64,000 nt of DNA from Mycolicibacterium thermoresistibile (lineage in GTDB: Bacteria > Actinomycetota > Actinomycetes > Mycobacteriales > Mycobacteriaceae): positions 4,030,001 through 4,094,000 of the forward strand of contig NZ_LT906483.1 of assembly GCF_900187065.1 (NCBI RefSeq), in the 5' to 3' direction. Position 1 is the stretch's first letter. Every line of letters starts with the position of its first letter. The notes below the pieces were generated by a model. The model saw only the letters and a list, made by a program, of their open reading frames with translations. It searched no databases and was not told where the DNA came from. Of this stretch, positions 32,754 to 41,677 are shown piece after piece. The position numbers were made by a program, and so were the translations under genes.

Positions 32754-33899
32754 TCAGCGGCCGTCGGCCGGCCGCCACCACTGATCGGAGGCGCCGGCGC
32801 TGTCGCGGTCCACCCGCTCACCGGGTCTGGGCACCGCGACCGGCACCCGGGCCGGATCGGCGGCGGCCAGCAGTCGCTCCACCGGTTCGGACCACGGGTG
32901 CGGCGCCAGCCGGAACGTCGCCCAGTGGATCGGGACCAGCAGACCCGAATCCGCCTCGGCCATGTCCAGGTGGGCGCGCACCGCCTCCTCCGGGTTCATG
33001 TGGATGTCCGGCCAGGCCGGATGGTAGGCCCCGATGGGCAGCAGGGTGAGGTCGAACGGGCCGTGGTCGACCCCGATCTCGGTGAAGCTCTTGGTGTAGC
33101 CGGTGTCGCCACCGAAGAAGGCGCGGTGCCGGGGACCGGCGATCACCCAGGACGCCCACAGTGTGGTGTTGCGCGCGAACAGCCGTCCGGAGAAGTGCCG
33201 GGCCGGGGTGCAGGTGATCCTCAGATCGCCGATCCGCCGGCTCTCGTACCAGTCCAGTTCGACGATGCGGTGCTCGGGGATCCGCCAGGTGCGCAGGTGC
33301 GCCCCGACCCCCAGCGGCACCAGGAACGGCGCCCGCTGGGTGCGGGCCAACCGCACCACGGTGTCCATGTCGAGGTGGTCGTAATGGTCGTGGCTGATCA
33401 GCACCGCGTCGACGGCGGGCAGCGCCTCCAGCGGTGTCGGCGGCTCGTGCAGCCGGCGTGGGCCCACCAGCGCCGACGGCGAACACCGCCGGCTCCAGAT
33501 CGGATCGGTGAGCACCCGGTAGCCGTCGACCTCCACCATCGCGGTGGAGTGCCCGTACCAGCGGACGGCCAGGTCGGCGGCGCCGACGCCGTGATCGGCC
33601 GGGTTCGGGGTCACCAGCGGGATCGGCGCCGCCGGCCGGGTGGCGGCCCGCCCGTCGAGGAATTCCCGGGCCAGCACCCACTGCTGCTGCCGGTCCAGGC
33701 TGATCATCGAGGCCGGGTCGAGGTTGACGAACGCGCCGTCACGGTAGTTCGGAGACCGCTGCGCCACCGGGCGGATGTCGCGGCGGTCCGCACCCACCGC
33801 GGCCGGGGCGCCGCGCAGCGCCCGGATCAGCCAGCCGCCGCCCAGCACGGTGGCCACGCCGGCGGCCTGCCGCATCAATCCCAGCCAGCTCCGGCTCAT
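32754..33899 (-). CDS. Metallo-beta-lactamase-fold hydrolase, NAPE-PLD/UlaG-like (Rv0906-like)
   Basis: This 381-residue protein contains the HxHxDH zinc motif at 170-175 (HDHYDH), further ligands in TPARHFSGR and GDTGYTKSF, and the WYGHSTAMVEVDG strand typical of the NAPE-phospholipase-D-like branch. The N-terminal 30 residues include a hydrophobic segment (AAGVATVLGGGWLIRAL) that could anchor it in the membrane. It likely cleaves a phosphodiester or phospholipid-like substrate. CGGAGGGG precedes the ATG. It follows echA6 by 52 nt, as in other mycobacteria. Confidence 0.87.
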   Translation of the reverse strand: MSRSWLGLMRQAAGVATVLGGGWLIRALRGAPAAVGADRRDIRPVAQRSPNYRDGAFVNLDPASMISLDRQQQWVLAREFLDGRAATRPAAPIPLVTPNPADHGVGAADLAVRWYGHSTAMVEVDGYRVLTDPIWSRRCSPSALVGPRRLHEPPTPLEALPAVDAVLISHDHYDHLDMDTVVRLARTQRAPFLVPLGVGAHLRTWRIPEHRIVELDWYESRRIGDLRITCTPARHFSGRLFARNTTLWASWVIAGPRHRAFFGGDTGYTKSFTEIGVDHGPFDLTLLPIGAYHPAWPDIHMNPEEAVRAHLDMAEADSGLLVPIHWATFRLAPHPWSEPVERLLAAADPARVPVAVPRPGERVDRDSAGASDQWWRPADGR

Positions 33900-33951
33900 G
33901 GCCTGCCCCTCCGGTTCTCGCCCGCGCCTCCGGTTCGTCGCCCGGTCGGCC

Positions 33952-34683
33952 TCATGCCCCCCGGAACACCGGCGGGCGCTTCTCCATCCGCGCCACCTGC
34001 GCCTCGATCACGTCTTGACTGCCCCAGGCCAGGTCAAACAATTCCTTGTGCTCGGGCCGCTGCTCCTCGAACGCCCCGTCGTCGTTGAGCACCCGCTTGG
34101 CGTGCCGCAACGCCAGCGGGGCCAGCTGCGCGATCTCCGCCGCCCACTGCTGCGCGTCGGCCAGCGTGCCGAGCCGGTTGGCCATCCCGGTCTGCAGCGC
34201 GGTCTCGGCGGAGAGTTTCTCGGCGGCCAGCAGCATGCCCCGGGCCCGGCCGTAACCGACCAGGGTGGTGAGCCGACGGATACTCCAGTTATCCAGGGCC
34301 AGACCGTATTTGGCCACCGGGAACTGGAAGAACGCCTCGGGGGCGACGACCCGGAGATCGCAGATCATGGCCAGCTGCACACCGGCGCCGATGGCCGGGC
34401 CGTTGATGGCGGCGATCACCGGGATCGGCACCGCGTCGATCGCCTTGTTCAGCGCGATCGCCTTGTCGGGGAAGTCCGCGGCGAACACATCCCCGGACAG
34501 GTCGGCGCCGGCGCAGAACACGCTGCCCTGACCGGTCAGCACGATCACCCGGGTGTCCTCCGCGGCGGCGGCCTGCACCGCTTCCCGGAGACTGTCGACG
34601 AGCTCGGTGTTCAGTGCGTTACGACGCTCGGGCCGTTGCAGCTCGAGTGTCGTCACGGGACCTTCGCGGGTGACTCCAATCAT
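33952..34683 (-). CDS. echA6: EchA6, crotonase-fold acyl-CoA carrier of mycolate synthesis
   Basis: The 243-residue protein has the same length as M. tuberculosis EchA6 and matches it along most of the sequence (ELQRPERRNALN, FCAGADLSGD, FFQFPVAKYGLALDNWSIRR, AWGSQDVIEAQVARMEKRPP). EchA6 is known as a catalytically inert crotonase-fold protein that delivers acyl-CoAs to FAS-II and is a drug target (THPP). The ATG at 34683 gives the family length; a GTG at 34692 overlapping the upstream stop is the alternative. It lies 5 nt after the debranching-enzyme stop, so it could be transcribed from the CIRCE-controlled promoter at 38.1 kb. Confidence 0.93.
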   Translation of the reverse strand: MIGVTREGPVTTLELQRPERRNALNTELVDSLREAVQAAAAEDTRVIVLTGQGSVFCAGADLSGDVFAADFPDKAIALNKAIDAVPIPVIAAINGPAIGAGVQLAMICDLRVVAPEAFFQFPVAKYGLALDNWSIRRLTTLVGYGRARGMLLAAEKLSAETALQTGMANRLGTLADAQQWAAEIAQLAPLALRHAKRVLNDDGAFEEQRPEHKELFDLAWGSQDVIEAQVARMEKRPPVFRGA

Positions 34684-34688
34684 GGACG

Positions 34689-36824
34689 TCACCCTAACGG
34701 GGGTGACTCATCCGCCGACGACGTGACCAACTCCCAGTCCTCCGGCAGGCCGTCGACCTTGACCGTGTCGCAGTGCGCCTCGATGTTGACGCTGCGAGAT
34801 CCCAGGCGCAGCTCGGCCAGCGTCAGCCGGCCCCACGAGCTGGGCAGCCGCGGGTGGACGGTGAGCCGCCGTTCCGGCACATGCGGCTCGAAGCCCAGGA
34901 AGGACCGCACCAGCAGCAACGGCGCCGCACTGGCCCACGCCTGCGGCGAACACGAGGTCGGGTACGGCACCGGGGCGGGGAACTGCTCGCGGGGGAAGCC
35001 GCAGTACAGCTCCGGCAGCCGGCCCCCGAACGCGGCCGCCGCGTCCAGCAGCCCGGCCGTCAGCCGTTCGGCCAACTCGACCGCGCCGCGGACATGCCGG
35101 TACCGCAGCAGCCCGGCGACGGCGATCGCGGTGTCGTGCGGCCACACCGAGCCGTTGTGGTAGCTCATCGGGTTGTAGGCGCCCATCGTGGTGGCCAGCG
35201 TGCGCAACCCGAACCCGGAGTCCATCTGGTGTCCGGACAGGTTCTCGATGATGCGTTCGGCGTGCTGGTCCGACGCGATCCCGGTCCACAGGCAGTGGCC
35301 GACGTTGCTGGTCAGCGCGTCCACCTGGCGTTTGTCGCGATCCAGCGCGACGGCGTAGTAGCCCTTGTCGGGCATCCAGAACCTCTCCTGGAACCCGATC
35401 CGCAGCGCCTCGGCCCGGCCGCGCAGCAGTTCGGCCAGCGCCGGTTCGCCGAAGGCGTCGGCCAGCTCGGCGCGGGCCAGCAGCGCCGCGTAGTGGTAGC
35501 CCTGCACCTCGCACAGCGCGATCGGGGGCTCGGCGAGCCGCCCGCTGGCGTGGTTGATGCCGTCGTAGCTGTCCTTCCAGCCCTGGTTGATCAGGCCCCG
35601 GTCGGTGGCCCGCCGGTACTCGACGAAGCCGTCGCCGTCTCGGTCGCCGTACCGTTCGGCCCACTGCAGGGCGGCGTCGGCGGCCGGCAGCAGTGAGCGC
35701 ACCGCGTCCTCGTCGGCGCCCCAGCGCCAGGCCTCCCCCAGCAGCATGACGAACAGCAGCGACGCGTCGACCGAACCGTAATAGACGTTGCCGCCCAACG
35801 CGTCCGCACTGGCCGGACCCCGCCGGATCTCGTGCATGATCCGGCCGGGCTCCTCCTCGGTGATCGGATTGATCTGACGCCCTTGCAGTTCGGCGAGCTG
35901 CTTCAACGTGCCGATCGACAGGTCGACGTCGATGGGCAGCGCCATCCAGGCGGTCAGCAGGCTGTCGCGACCGAACAGCGTCATGTACCAGGGCGCGCCG
36001 GCCGCCACGAACGGCCGGCCGTCCCCGTCGTCGTAGACCAGCAGGGCGCCCAGGTCGCTCTCGGTGCGCTGCAACACCTCCGCGAGGGTGGGGTGGTCGC
36101 ACTCGACGGTGGTGGTGACGTCGCGCCACGCGCTGATCTTCTGCGCCGGCGCACTGGCGTCCAACCGCTCCCCGGACCGGAACCGACTGTGCACCTGCTG
36201 ATTCGCCCAGGTGGGCTGGGCGACGATCTCGGTCTGCCAGCTGCTGCGCGGCGGCACCACGACCCGCCACCGCAGCGTTCCGGGCAGCACCTTGTCGACC
36301 CCGGTGGCGGTGATGGTCAGTCCGCGCACCAGGTCGCCGCGGTCACGCAACACCAGTTCGTCGTCGACGACGGTCATCTCCGCGCCGCCGGGGACCACCC
36401 GGCCCTCCTTGACGGCGAACAGGTCGACGAAGTCGCCGTCGACGAACAACTCGAGCGACACCACGGTGGGCTCGTCGTCGAGGTTGTGCAGGGTGATGGT
36501 CTCCCGCATGCCGTCGGCGATCAGCCGCTCCCGCACCAGCAGCAGTGTGCTGTCGGCCAACCCCGGTCGCGGGGTGCGACGCAGCACGAACTGCGCCGCG
36601 AACGCTTCCGGGGTCAGCACCGTCAGCGGTTCGGCACTGCGGCCGTCGACCCGCAGCTCCCAGCGGGACAGCGCGCGGGCGTCCCGGAAGAACAGGCCGT
36701 GGGCGCCCTCGAGAACGTCGCCGTGCCGGTCGGACAGGCAGAAGGTGCCGCCCTCGACCAGCGTGACGGTGTCCCTACCGGAACCGATGGCCGCCACGTT
36801 GCCCGCGTTGAGCGCGTTGGTCAT
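34689..36824 (-). CDS. Glycogen debranching enzyme-like amylo-alpha-1,6-glucosidase
   Basis: The 711-residue enzyme has an N-terminal GDE_N_bis-type beta domain (FCLSDRHGDVLEGAHGLFFRD) up to about residue 230. An (alpha/alpha)6 glycosidase domain follows, with FGRDSLLTAW, GYYAVALD and YHNGSVWPHDTAI. Relatives hydrolyse alpha-1,6 or related glucosidic bonds in the cytoplasm. It overlaps the glycosyltransferase gene upstream by four bases, so the two work on one glycan or solute. The pair sits between accD3 and echA6, which are neighbours in M. tuberculosis as I remember it, so it looks like an insertion there. Confidence 0.87.
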   Translation of the reverse strand: MTNALNAGNVAAIGSGRDTVTLVEGGTFCLSDRHGDVLEGAHGLFFRDARALSRWELRVDGRSAEPLTVLTPEAFAAQFVLRRTPRPGLADSTLLLVRERLIADGMRETITLHNLDDEPTVVSLELFVDGDFVDLFAVKEGRVVPGGAEMTVVDDELVLRDRGDLVRGLTITATGVDKVLPGTLRWRVVVPPRSSWQTEIVAQPTWANQQVHSRFRSGERLDASAPAQKISAWRDVTTTVECDHPTLAEVLQRTESDLGALLVYDDGDGRPFVAAGAPWYMTLFGRDSLLTAWMALPIDVDLSIGTLKQLAELQGRQINPITEEEPGRIMHEIRRGPASADALGGNVYYGSVDASLLFVMLLGEAWRWGADEDAVRSLLPAADAALQWAERYGDRDGDGFVEYRRATDRGLINQGWKDSYDGINHASGRLAEPPIALCEVQGYHYAALLARAELADAFGEPALAELLRGRAEALRIGFQERFWMPDKGYYAVALDRDKRQVDALTSNVGHCLWTGIASDQHAERIIENLSGHQMDSGFGLRTLATTMGAYNPMSYHNGSVWPHDTAIAVAGLLRYRHVRGAVELAERLTAGLLDAAAAFGGRLPELYCGFPREQFPAPVPYPTSCSPQAWASAAPLLLVRSFLGFEPHVPERRLTVHPRLPSSWGRLTLAELRLGSRSVNIEAHCDTVKVDGLPEDWELVTSSADESPPLG

Positions 36825-38056
36825 GCGATCTGCTCATCCCTCTCGCCGGTCTCGGGCAGGATCTGCCGCAGGGCGACATTGCTGCGCACCGCCATCGACC
36901 CGTCGACGACCCCGCGGAAGATCTGCTCGTATCCGGAGCCGAACCGCTCGATGTCGAAGTTGGCGGCCACGTGCCGGCGGCACTCCGCCGGGTCCATGTC
37001 GGCGGTCCGCTCGATCGCGGCGGGCAGCTCGGCCGGATCCTCGCAGATCACGCCGGTGACACCGTCGACGATCACCTCGGGCACCGCGCCGCCGCGCAGC
37101 GCCACCACCGGGGTGCCGCAGGCCATCGCCTCGATCATCACCATGCCGAACGGCTCCTCCCACTGGATCGGGAACAGCAGGCAGCGGGCGTTGGCCAGCA
37201 GCTCACGTTTGGCGATGGCGTCGGCCTCGCCGAACACCTCGTCGTTCTCATTGAGCAGCGGGCGCACCTGCTCCTCGAAATACGCCTTCTCGCTGGGCTC
37301 GTCGCACTTGCCGGCGAGCACCAGGCGGATGCCGGCGCGGTCGGCGGCCTGGATGGCCAGATGGGCGCCCTTGTACGGCGCGAACCGGCCGAGGAACAGC
37401 GCATAGTCGCCCTTCTCACGCTTGAACGGCCAGTCGTGGATGCGCAGCGCGTTGTGCACGCGGCCGATCCAGTTCAGGTCGGGCGCCAGTTCACGCTGGC
37501 GGTCGCTGATCGCGATCAGGCCGACGTCGTGGCCGAGTTCGCGGTAGTACGGGTACAGGTCCTCGTCGATGGGGCCGTGCACGGTGGCTACGGTGGGCAC
37601 GCCGAGTTCACGGTAGGCCGGGACGTTGAGCGGGCCGGCGAAGGTGTGGTCGTGGATGAGGTCGATGCCGCCCTCCCGGTCGGCGATGTCGGCGATCGCG
37701 CGGCGGACCTTCAGCGCGTGCATGACCTCGGGATAGGGCTGGCCGAGACGATCGGGGATCGTTCTCTCCCACAGCGGTACGAAACGAGCGGCGATCCGCG
37801 GATTCCCGGCGCCGAGCACGGTGACGCGATGTCCACGGGCGGTGAGGGAGTCGGCGAGGTCGGCGACGACGGCCTCGGTGCCGCCGTAGGCCTTGGGCGG
37901 GATGTCGAAATAGGGCGGGGCCACGAGCACGATGCGCAACGGATCGGTCGACTCGGTTTCCGACAGCAGCGCCGCGGTGTCGGCGGGCGCGGTGTCGGCC
38001 GCAGTGGCGTTCTGGTCGCGGAATGTGTGGTGGAAGCGGAATCCGTTGCCGCTCAT
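36821..38056 (-). CDS. GT4-family glycosyltransferase
   Basis: This 411-residue GT-B enzyme has the N-terminal acceptor domain (VLVAPPYFDIPPKAYGGTE, residues about 42-60) and the C-terminal donor domain with LFLGRFAPYKGAHLAIQA and the EEPFGMVMIEAMACGTPVVA nucleotide-sugar motif (E-x7-E). The first 38 residues are low-complexity. It transfers a sugar from a nucleotide donor; the paired debranching enzyme suggests an alpha-glucan or glycosylated solute. AAAGGGG lies 12 nt before the ATG. The promoter carries a perfect CIRCE element, so this is predicted to be a heat-shock gene. Confidence 0.9.
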   Translation of the reverse strand: MSGNGFRFHHTFRDQNATAADTAPADTAALLSETESTDPLRIVLVAPPYFDIPPKAYGGTEAVVADLADSLTARGHRVTVLGAGNPRIAARFVPLWERTIPDRLGQPYPEVMHALKVRRAIADIADREGGIDLIHDHTFAGPLNVPAYRELGVPTVATVHGPIDEDLYPYYRELGHDVGLIAISDRQRELAPDLNWIGRVHNALRIHDWPFKREKGDYALFLGRFAPYKGAHLAIQAADRAGIRLVLAGKCDEPSEKAYFEEQVRPLLNENDEVFGEADAIAKRELLANARCLLFPIQWEEPFGMVMIEAMACGTPVVALRGGAVPEVIVDGVTGVICEDPAELPAAIERTADMDPAECRRHVAANFDIERFGSGYEQIFRGVVDGSMAVRSNVALRQILPETGERDEQIA

Positions 38057-38094
38057 GACGTGTGTCCCCTTTCGTCAGCTTCGATCAAACCGAA

Positions 38095-38126
38095 TTAGCA
38101 CTCAAGGGCTACGAGTGCTAATCATA
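38095..38126 (-). promoter_or_regulatory. Second CIRCE element with -10 box, upstream of the glycosyltransferase operon
   Basis: TTAGCACTC-N9-GAGTGCTAA (38095-38121) is another exact CIRCE match. On the minus strand the -10 hexamer TATGAT (38126-38121) abuts it, so transcription should start inside the operator, the classical HrcA-repressed layout. The glycosyltransferase ATG is 38 nt downstream. On the plus strand the accD3 promoter (TAGCCT, 38175-38180) is about 50 bp away. Confidence 0.94.
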
Positions 38127-38174
38127 GCTCGCCTCCCGGAAAGCAGCACGTCGTGCAGCGTGACCTGCGGGCGA

Positions 38175-38186
38175 TAGCCTCGACGG
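38175..38186 (+). promoter_or_regulatory. Leaderless -10 promoter of accD3
   Basis: TAGCCT (38175-38180) is followed by 6 nt and the ATG of accD3, the leaderless spacing. No clear Shine-Dalgarno precedes the ATG, which supports this. Confidence 0.55.
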
Positions 38187-39665
38187 ATGAGCCGAATCGG
38201 AGCGGTGCAGTTCGTGGAGACCGTGCTGGACACCGGTTCGTTCGTCAGCTGGGACGACCCACCATTGGCGATACCGGCAGATGAGGACTACCGGCGTGAA
38301 CTGACCGACGCAGCCGCCGTCACCGGCCTCGACGAGGCGGTTCTGACCGGTGAAGGCACCATATTCGGACGCCGCGTGGCGTTGGTGGCCTGCGAGTTCG
38401 ACTTCCTGGCCGGGTCGATCGGGGTGGCCGCCGCCGAGCGGATAGTCGCCGCGGTGCAACGCGCAACCGCCGAACGACTGCCGCTGGTGGCATCGCCCAG
38501 TTCTGGTGGAACCCGCATGCAGGAAGGCACCGTTGCGTTCCTGCAGATGGTGAAGATCGCCGCTGCGGTACAACTGCACAAGCTGGCGCACCTGTCCTAT
38601 CTAGTGTACCTGCGCCATCCGACCACCGGCGGCGTCTTCGCATCCTGGGGCTCGTTGGGACACATCACGATCGCCGAGCCGAACGCGCTGATCGGATTCC
38701 TCGGCCCCCGCGTCTACCAGCATCTTTACGGTGAACCGTTCCCGCCCGGGGTGCAGACCGCCGAGAATCTGCACCGCCACGGTGTGATCGATTCGGTGGT
38801 CCCGCTGCCGCGGCTGCGCTCCGAACTGGACCGCGCGCTGCGGGTCCTCGTCGATGAACCGGGGACCCCGCCCGCGCCCCCCGACGTCGACACCTCCCAG
38901 CCCGATGTGCCGGCGTGGGATTCGGTGATCGCGTCCCGCCGCCCGGACCGCCCCGGGGTCGGCTACCTGCTCAGACACGGCGCCACCGACACGGTGCTGC
39001 TGTCCGGGTCGGGCGGCGGCGAAGCGGCCACCACGCTGCTGGCGCTGGCCCGGTTCGGCGGGCAACCCGCCGTGGTGCTCGGCCAGCAACGGGTGATCGG
39101 CGCAATGGTCGGCCCGGCCGCCCTGCGCGAGGCCCGCCGCGGCATGGCGTTGGCCGCTGACCTGCAGTTACCGCTCGTGCTGGTGATCGACACCGCCGGC
39201 CCGGCGCTCACCGCGGAGGCCGAGCAGGGCGGGCTGGCCAGCGAGATCGCCCACTGCCTGGCCGAATTGGTCACCCTCGACACCGCGACGCTGTCGGTGC
39301 TGCTCGGTCAGGGCAGCGGCGGCCCGGCCCTGGCGATGGTGCCGGCCGACCGGGTGCTGGCCGCGCGGCACGGCTGGCTGGCGCCGCTGCCGCCCGAAGG
39401 GGTCAGCGCGATCGTCCACCGTGACCTGGATCACGCCCCGGAACTCGCCGCACGCCAGGGCATCCGCTCCGTCGACCTGCTGCGCCACGGCATCGTCGAC
39501 GCGATCGTCGACGAACGTCCCGACGCCGCCGACGAGCCGATGGAGTTCACCGCCCGACTGGCCGACAGCATCGCCGTCGAGCTGCACCGGCTCCGCGAGA
39601 TGCCCGCCGAGAGCCGGCTGGAGACCCGGCTGGCGCGCTACCGCCGGATCGGGCTGCCGCGGTGA
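38187..39665 (+). CDS. accD3: Acyl-CoA carboxylase carboxyltransferase subunit AccD3
   Basis: The 492-residue protein has two crotonase-like carboxyltransferase halves. The N-terminal half shows the oxyanion motif PSSGGTRMQEGTVAF and GHITIAEPNALIGFLGPRVY; the C-terminal half shows GGQPAVVLGQ, PLVLVIDTAGPALTAEAE and LLGQGSGGPALAM. It should transfer carboxylate from carboxybiotin to an acyl-CoA in complex with an AccA subunit encoded elsewhere. Both halves resemble AccD/AccA of acetyl-CoA carboxylase rather than propionyl-type AccD5. Position next to prrAB and echA6 matches Rv0904c. It ends 3 nt from the convergent YhgE/Pip gene. Confidence 0.9.
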   Translation: MSRIGAVQFVETVLDTGSFVSWDDPPLAIPADEDYRRELTDAAAVTGLDEAVLTGEGTIFGRRVALVACEFDFLAGSIGVAAAERIVAAVQRATAERLPLVASPSSGGTRMQEGTVAFLQMVKIAAAVQLHKLAHLSYLVYLRHPTTGGVFASWGSLGHITIAEPNALIGFLGPRVYQHLYGEPFPPGVQTAENLHRHGVIDSVVPLPRLRSELDRALRVLVDEPGTPPAPPDVDTSQPDVPAWDSVIASRRPDRPGVGYLLRHGATDTVLLSGSGGGEAATTLLALARFGGQPAVVLGQQRVIGAMVGPAALREARRGMALAADLQLPLVLVIDTAGPALTAEAEQGGLASEIAHCLAELVTLDTATLSVLLGQGSGGPALAMVPADRVLAARHGWLAPLPPEGVSAIVHRDLDHAPELAARQGIRSVDLLRHGIVDAIVDERPDAADEPMEFTARLADSIAVELHRLREMPAESRLETRLARYRRIGLPR

Positions 39666-39668
39666 CGC

Positions 39669-41675
39669 TCACACCTCGATGGGCGGGTGCAGCCGTTGCA
39701 TCGTGTACTGACGGTTGCGCCGCGCCGCCCACGCGCTGGCCGCCGTCGACGCCGCCAGCAGCCCGGCCAGCACCGCGATCGCGATCCACAGCCGCTGGTC
39801 GACGCCGCCGACGATCAGCTGGCGTAACCCGTTGACCGCGTAGGTCATCGGGTCGAACGGGTGGATGATCTGGAACGGCTTGGCGGTGGTCTCGACCGGA
39901 TAGATGCCGCCCGCCGATACCAGCTGCAACATCAGGAACGCCAGGGTGACCACCCGGCCCACGGCGACCCCGAAGACGGCGTTGAACGCCTGGATAAGCG
40001 CCAGGAAGGTCGCGCCGATCAGGATCAGGAAGGCGACGGTGGCCAACGGGTGTTCGGCCTTCAGACCGACGCCGAAATGCACCACCGCGTACATCACCAC
40101 GACCTGGGCCACCACGATCAGCAGCCCGGGCCAGAACGAGGCGAGCACCACCCGCAGCGCACCCAGCCCGTTCACGATCGGCCGGGATTGCAACGGGGTC
40201 AACAACATCCACACGATCAACGCACCGATGAACAGTGCCAGCGGCAGGAAGAACGGCGCGAACCCGGTGCCGAAGGTGGCCGCCGGATTGTGCGTCACCA
40301 GGTCCAGCTCGACCGGTGCCGCCATGGCCGCGGCGACGTCGCTGCGCTGCTCCGGGGTCCACGACGGCACCTGGGTGGACCCGTCCCGCAGTGCGTCGGC
40401 CAGCTCTCGGCTGCCCGCCCGCAGCTGTCCGGTGCCGTCGGCGAGCCGGCCGGCGCCGGTGGCCAGCTGTTGACCGCCGTCGGCCAGCCGGACCAGCCCG
40501 GCGCTGAGCTGTCTGGCGCCGGTGTCGAGTCGGTTCACCCCGTCGCGCAGTCTGACGACCTCACCGCGCAGTCCCCCGTCCAGCGCAGCGGTGAGAAACG
40601 TGCGCAGCCTGCTGTTCGGGTCGGCCAGCTCGGATTCCAGTTGAGCGGCGCTGTCCCGCAACCGGATCAGACCCTCATCGGTGGCGGGGTCGATGCCCTG
40701 GGCCCGCAGCATGCGCTGTACTCCGGCCAGCGCCTCACCGAGATGGTGCGCCGCCGGGTCGGGGTTGGTGCGCAGGAACGTCACCGCCTGGTCGAGGACC
40801 GCCGCGGCGTGGTGCTGATCGATGTGCAGGGCCGCGATGCGTTCGGTGGTGGACCGCACCGCACCGCTGAGCCGGGTGGCGACCGCCCCGACCTCGTCGG
40901 GGTCGAGTCCCAGCGCTCCCACCCGGTCCAGGGTGTGCAGCAGCGGATCGATGGCGGTGTCCACCGCGGCCGCCAGTTGGCCGGTGCCGGCTGCCAGTTG
41001 CGCGGCACCGTCCCGGGCGGTCACCAGGCCGGCCGCCAGCGCGTCGGCGCCCACCGACAGGTCATGCGCCCCGTCGTCGGCGGCGACCAGCCCGGTGTGG
41101 AGTCGATCCGCGCCGTCGGCGGCCTGCGTCAATCCCTCGCCGGCGTCGGTCAGGCCGGTGAGCACCGTCTCCACGCTCTGCTGTCCGACCCGGGCGTTGA
41201 CGACGTTGAGCACCTCGCGGGCGGCGTTCTGGCCGATGATCGACGCGAGGTAGTTGTTGGCCTCGTTGAAGGTGAACCGCAGTTGCGCCGGCCGGGGATT
41301 CCCGCCCGCCGGGGAGGCGATTCCGGCGCTGAAGTCCTCCGGCAGGGTGATCGAGAAGTAGAACCGGCCGGCGGCCACGCCGGCGGCCGCCTCGGCCGCC
41401 GGCACCTCGTGCAGTTGCAGCTGACCCGAATCCAGCAGGGCGCGGGCCACCTCGTCGCCGGCGTCGATCCGGCGGCCCTGTACCTCGGCGCCGCGGTCCT
41501 CGTTGACCAGGGCCACCGGAACCTTGTCGATCTCGTCGAACGGATTCCAGAACGCCCACAGGTACATCGCCCCGTACAGCAGCGGCATCAGGATGATCGT
41601 CACCAGTGCGATGCGCGGCAACGCCCCCCGCGAGTACTTCTTGATGTCGGTGCCCAGGGACACTCCGGCAAGCAC
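39669..41675 (-). CDS. YhgE/Pip-family membrane protein (ABC-2-type export domain)
   Basis: This 668-residue protein has one N-terminal helix (about 20-45, LVTIILMPLLYGAMYLWAFW) and a large extracytoplasmic region (about 46-455). The latter is rich in repeated A-x-x-L-x-x-G-A heptad-like segments such as DGAAQLAAGTGQLAA, DTGARQLSAG and DGGQQLATGAGRLADG. Five or six C-terminal helices follow. This is the YhgE/Pip design, related to ABC-2 permeases and to phage-infection proteins. The GTG start lies 2 nt after the stop of a small ABC ATPase gene, so the two probably form one transporter. The cargo is unknown. Confidence 0.9.
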   Translation of the reverse strand: MLAGVSLGTDIKKYSRGALPRIALVTIILMPLLYGAMYLWAFWNPFDEIDKVPVALVNEDRGAEVQGRRIDAGDEVARALLDSGQLQLHEVPAAEAAAGVAAGRFYFSITLPEDFSAGIASPAGGNPRPAQLRFTFNEANNYLASIIGQNAAREVLNVVNARVGQQSVETVLTGLTDAGEGLTQAADGADRLHTGLVAADDGAHDLSVGADALAAGLVTARDGAAQLAAGTGQLAAAVDTAIDPLLHTLDRVGALGLDPDEVGAVATRLSGAVRSTTERIAALHIDQHHAAAVLDQAVTFLRTNPDPAAHHLGEALAGVQRMLRAQGIDPATDEGLIRLRDSAAQLESELADPNSRLRTFLTAALDGGLRGEVVRLRDGVNRLDTGARQLSAGLVRLADGGQQLATGAGRLADGTGQLRAGSRELADALRDGSTQVPSWTPEQRSDVAAAMAAPVELDLVTHNPAATFGTGFAPFFLPLALFIGALIVWMLLTPLQSRPIVNGLGALRVVLASFWPGLLIVVAQVVVMYAVVHFGVGLKAEHPLATVAFLILIGATFLALIQAFNAVFGVAVGRVVTLAFLMLQLVSAGGIYPVETTAKPFQIIHPFDPMTYAVNGLRQLIVGGVDQRLWIAIAVLAGLLAASTAASAWAARRNRQYTMQRLHPPIEV

Positions 41676-41677
41676 GG

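Noticed and set aside
33952..34683. EchA6 as an active enoyl-CoA hydratase of the catabolic locus
   Set aside because: It is the conserved EchA6 orthologue, known to be catalytically inert and tied to FAS-II, and lies outside the catabolic operons.
38095..38121. CIRCE palindrome considered as a terminator
   Set aside because: It lies in a divergent promoter region, matches the HrcA consensus exactly and has no T-tract.
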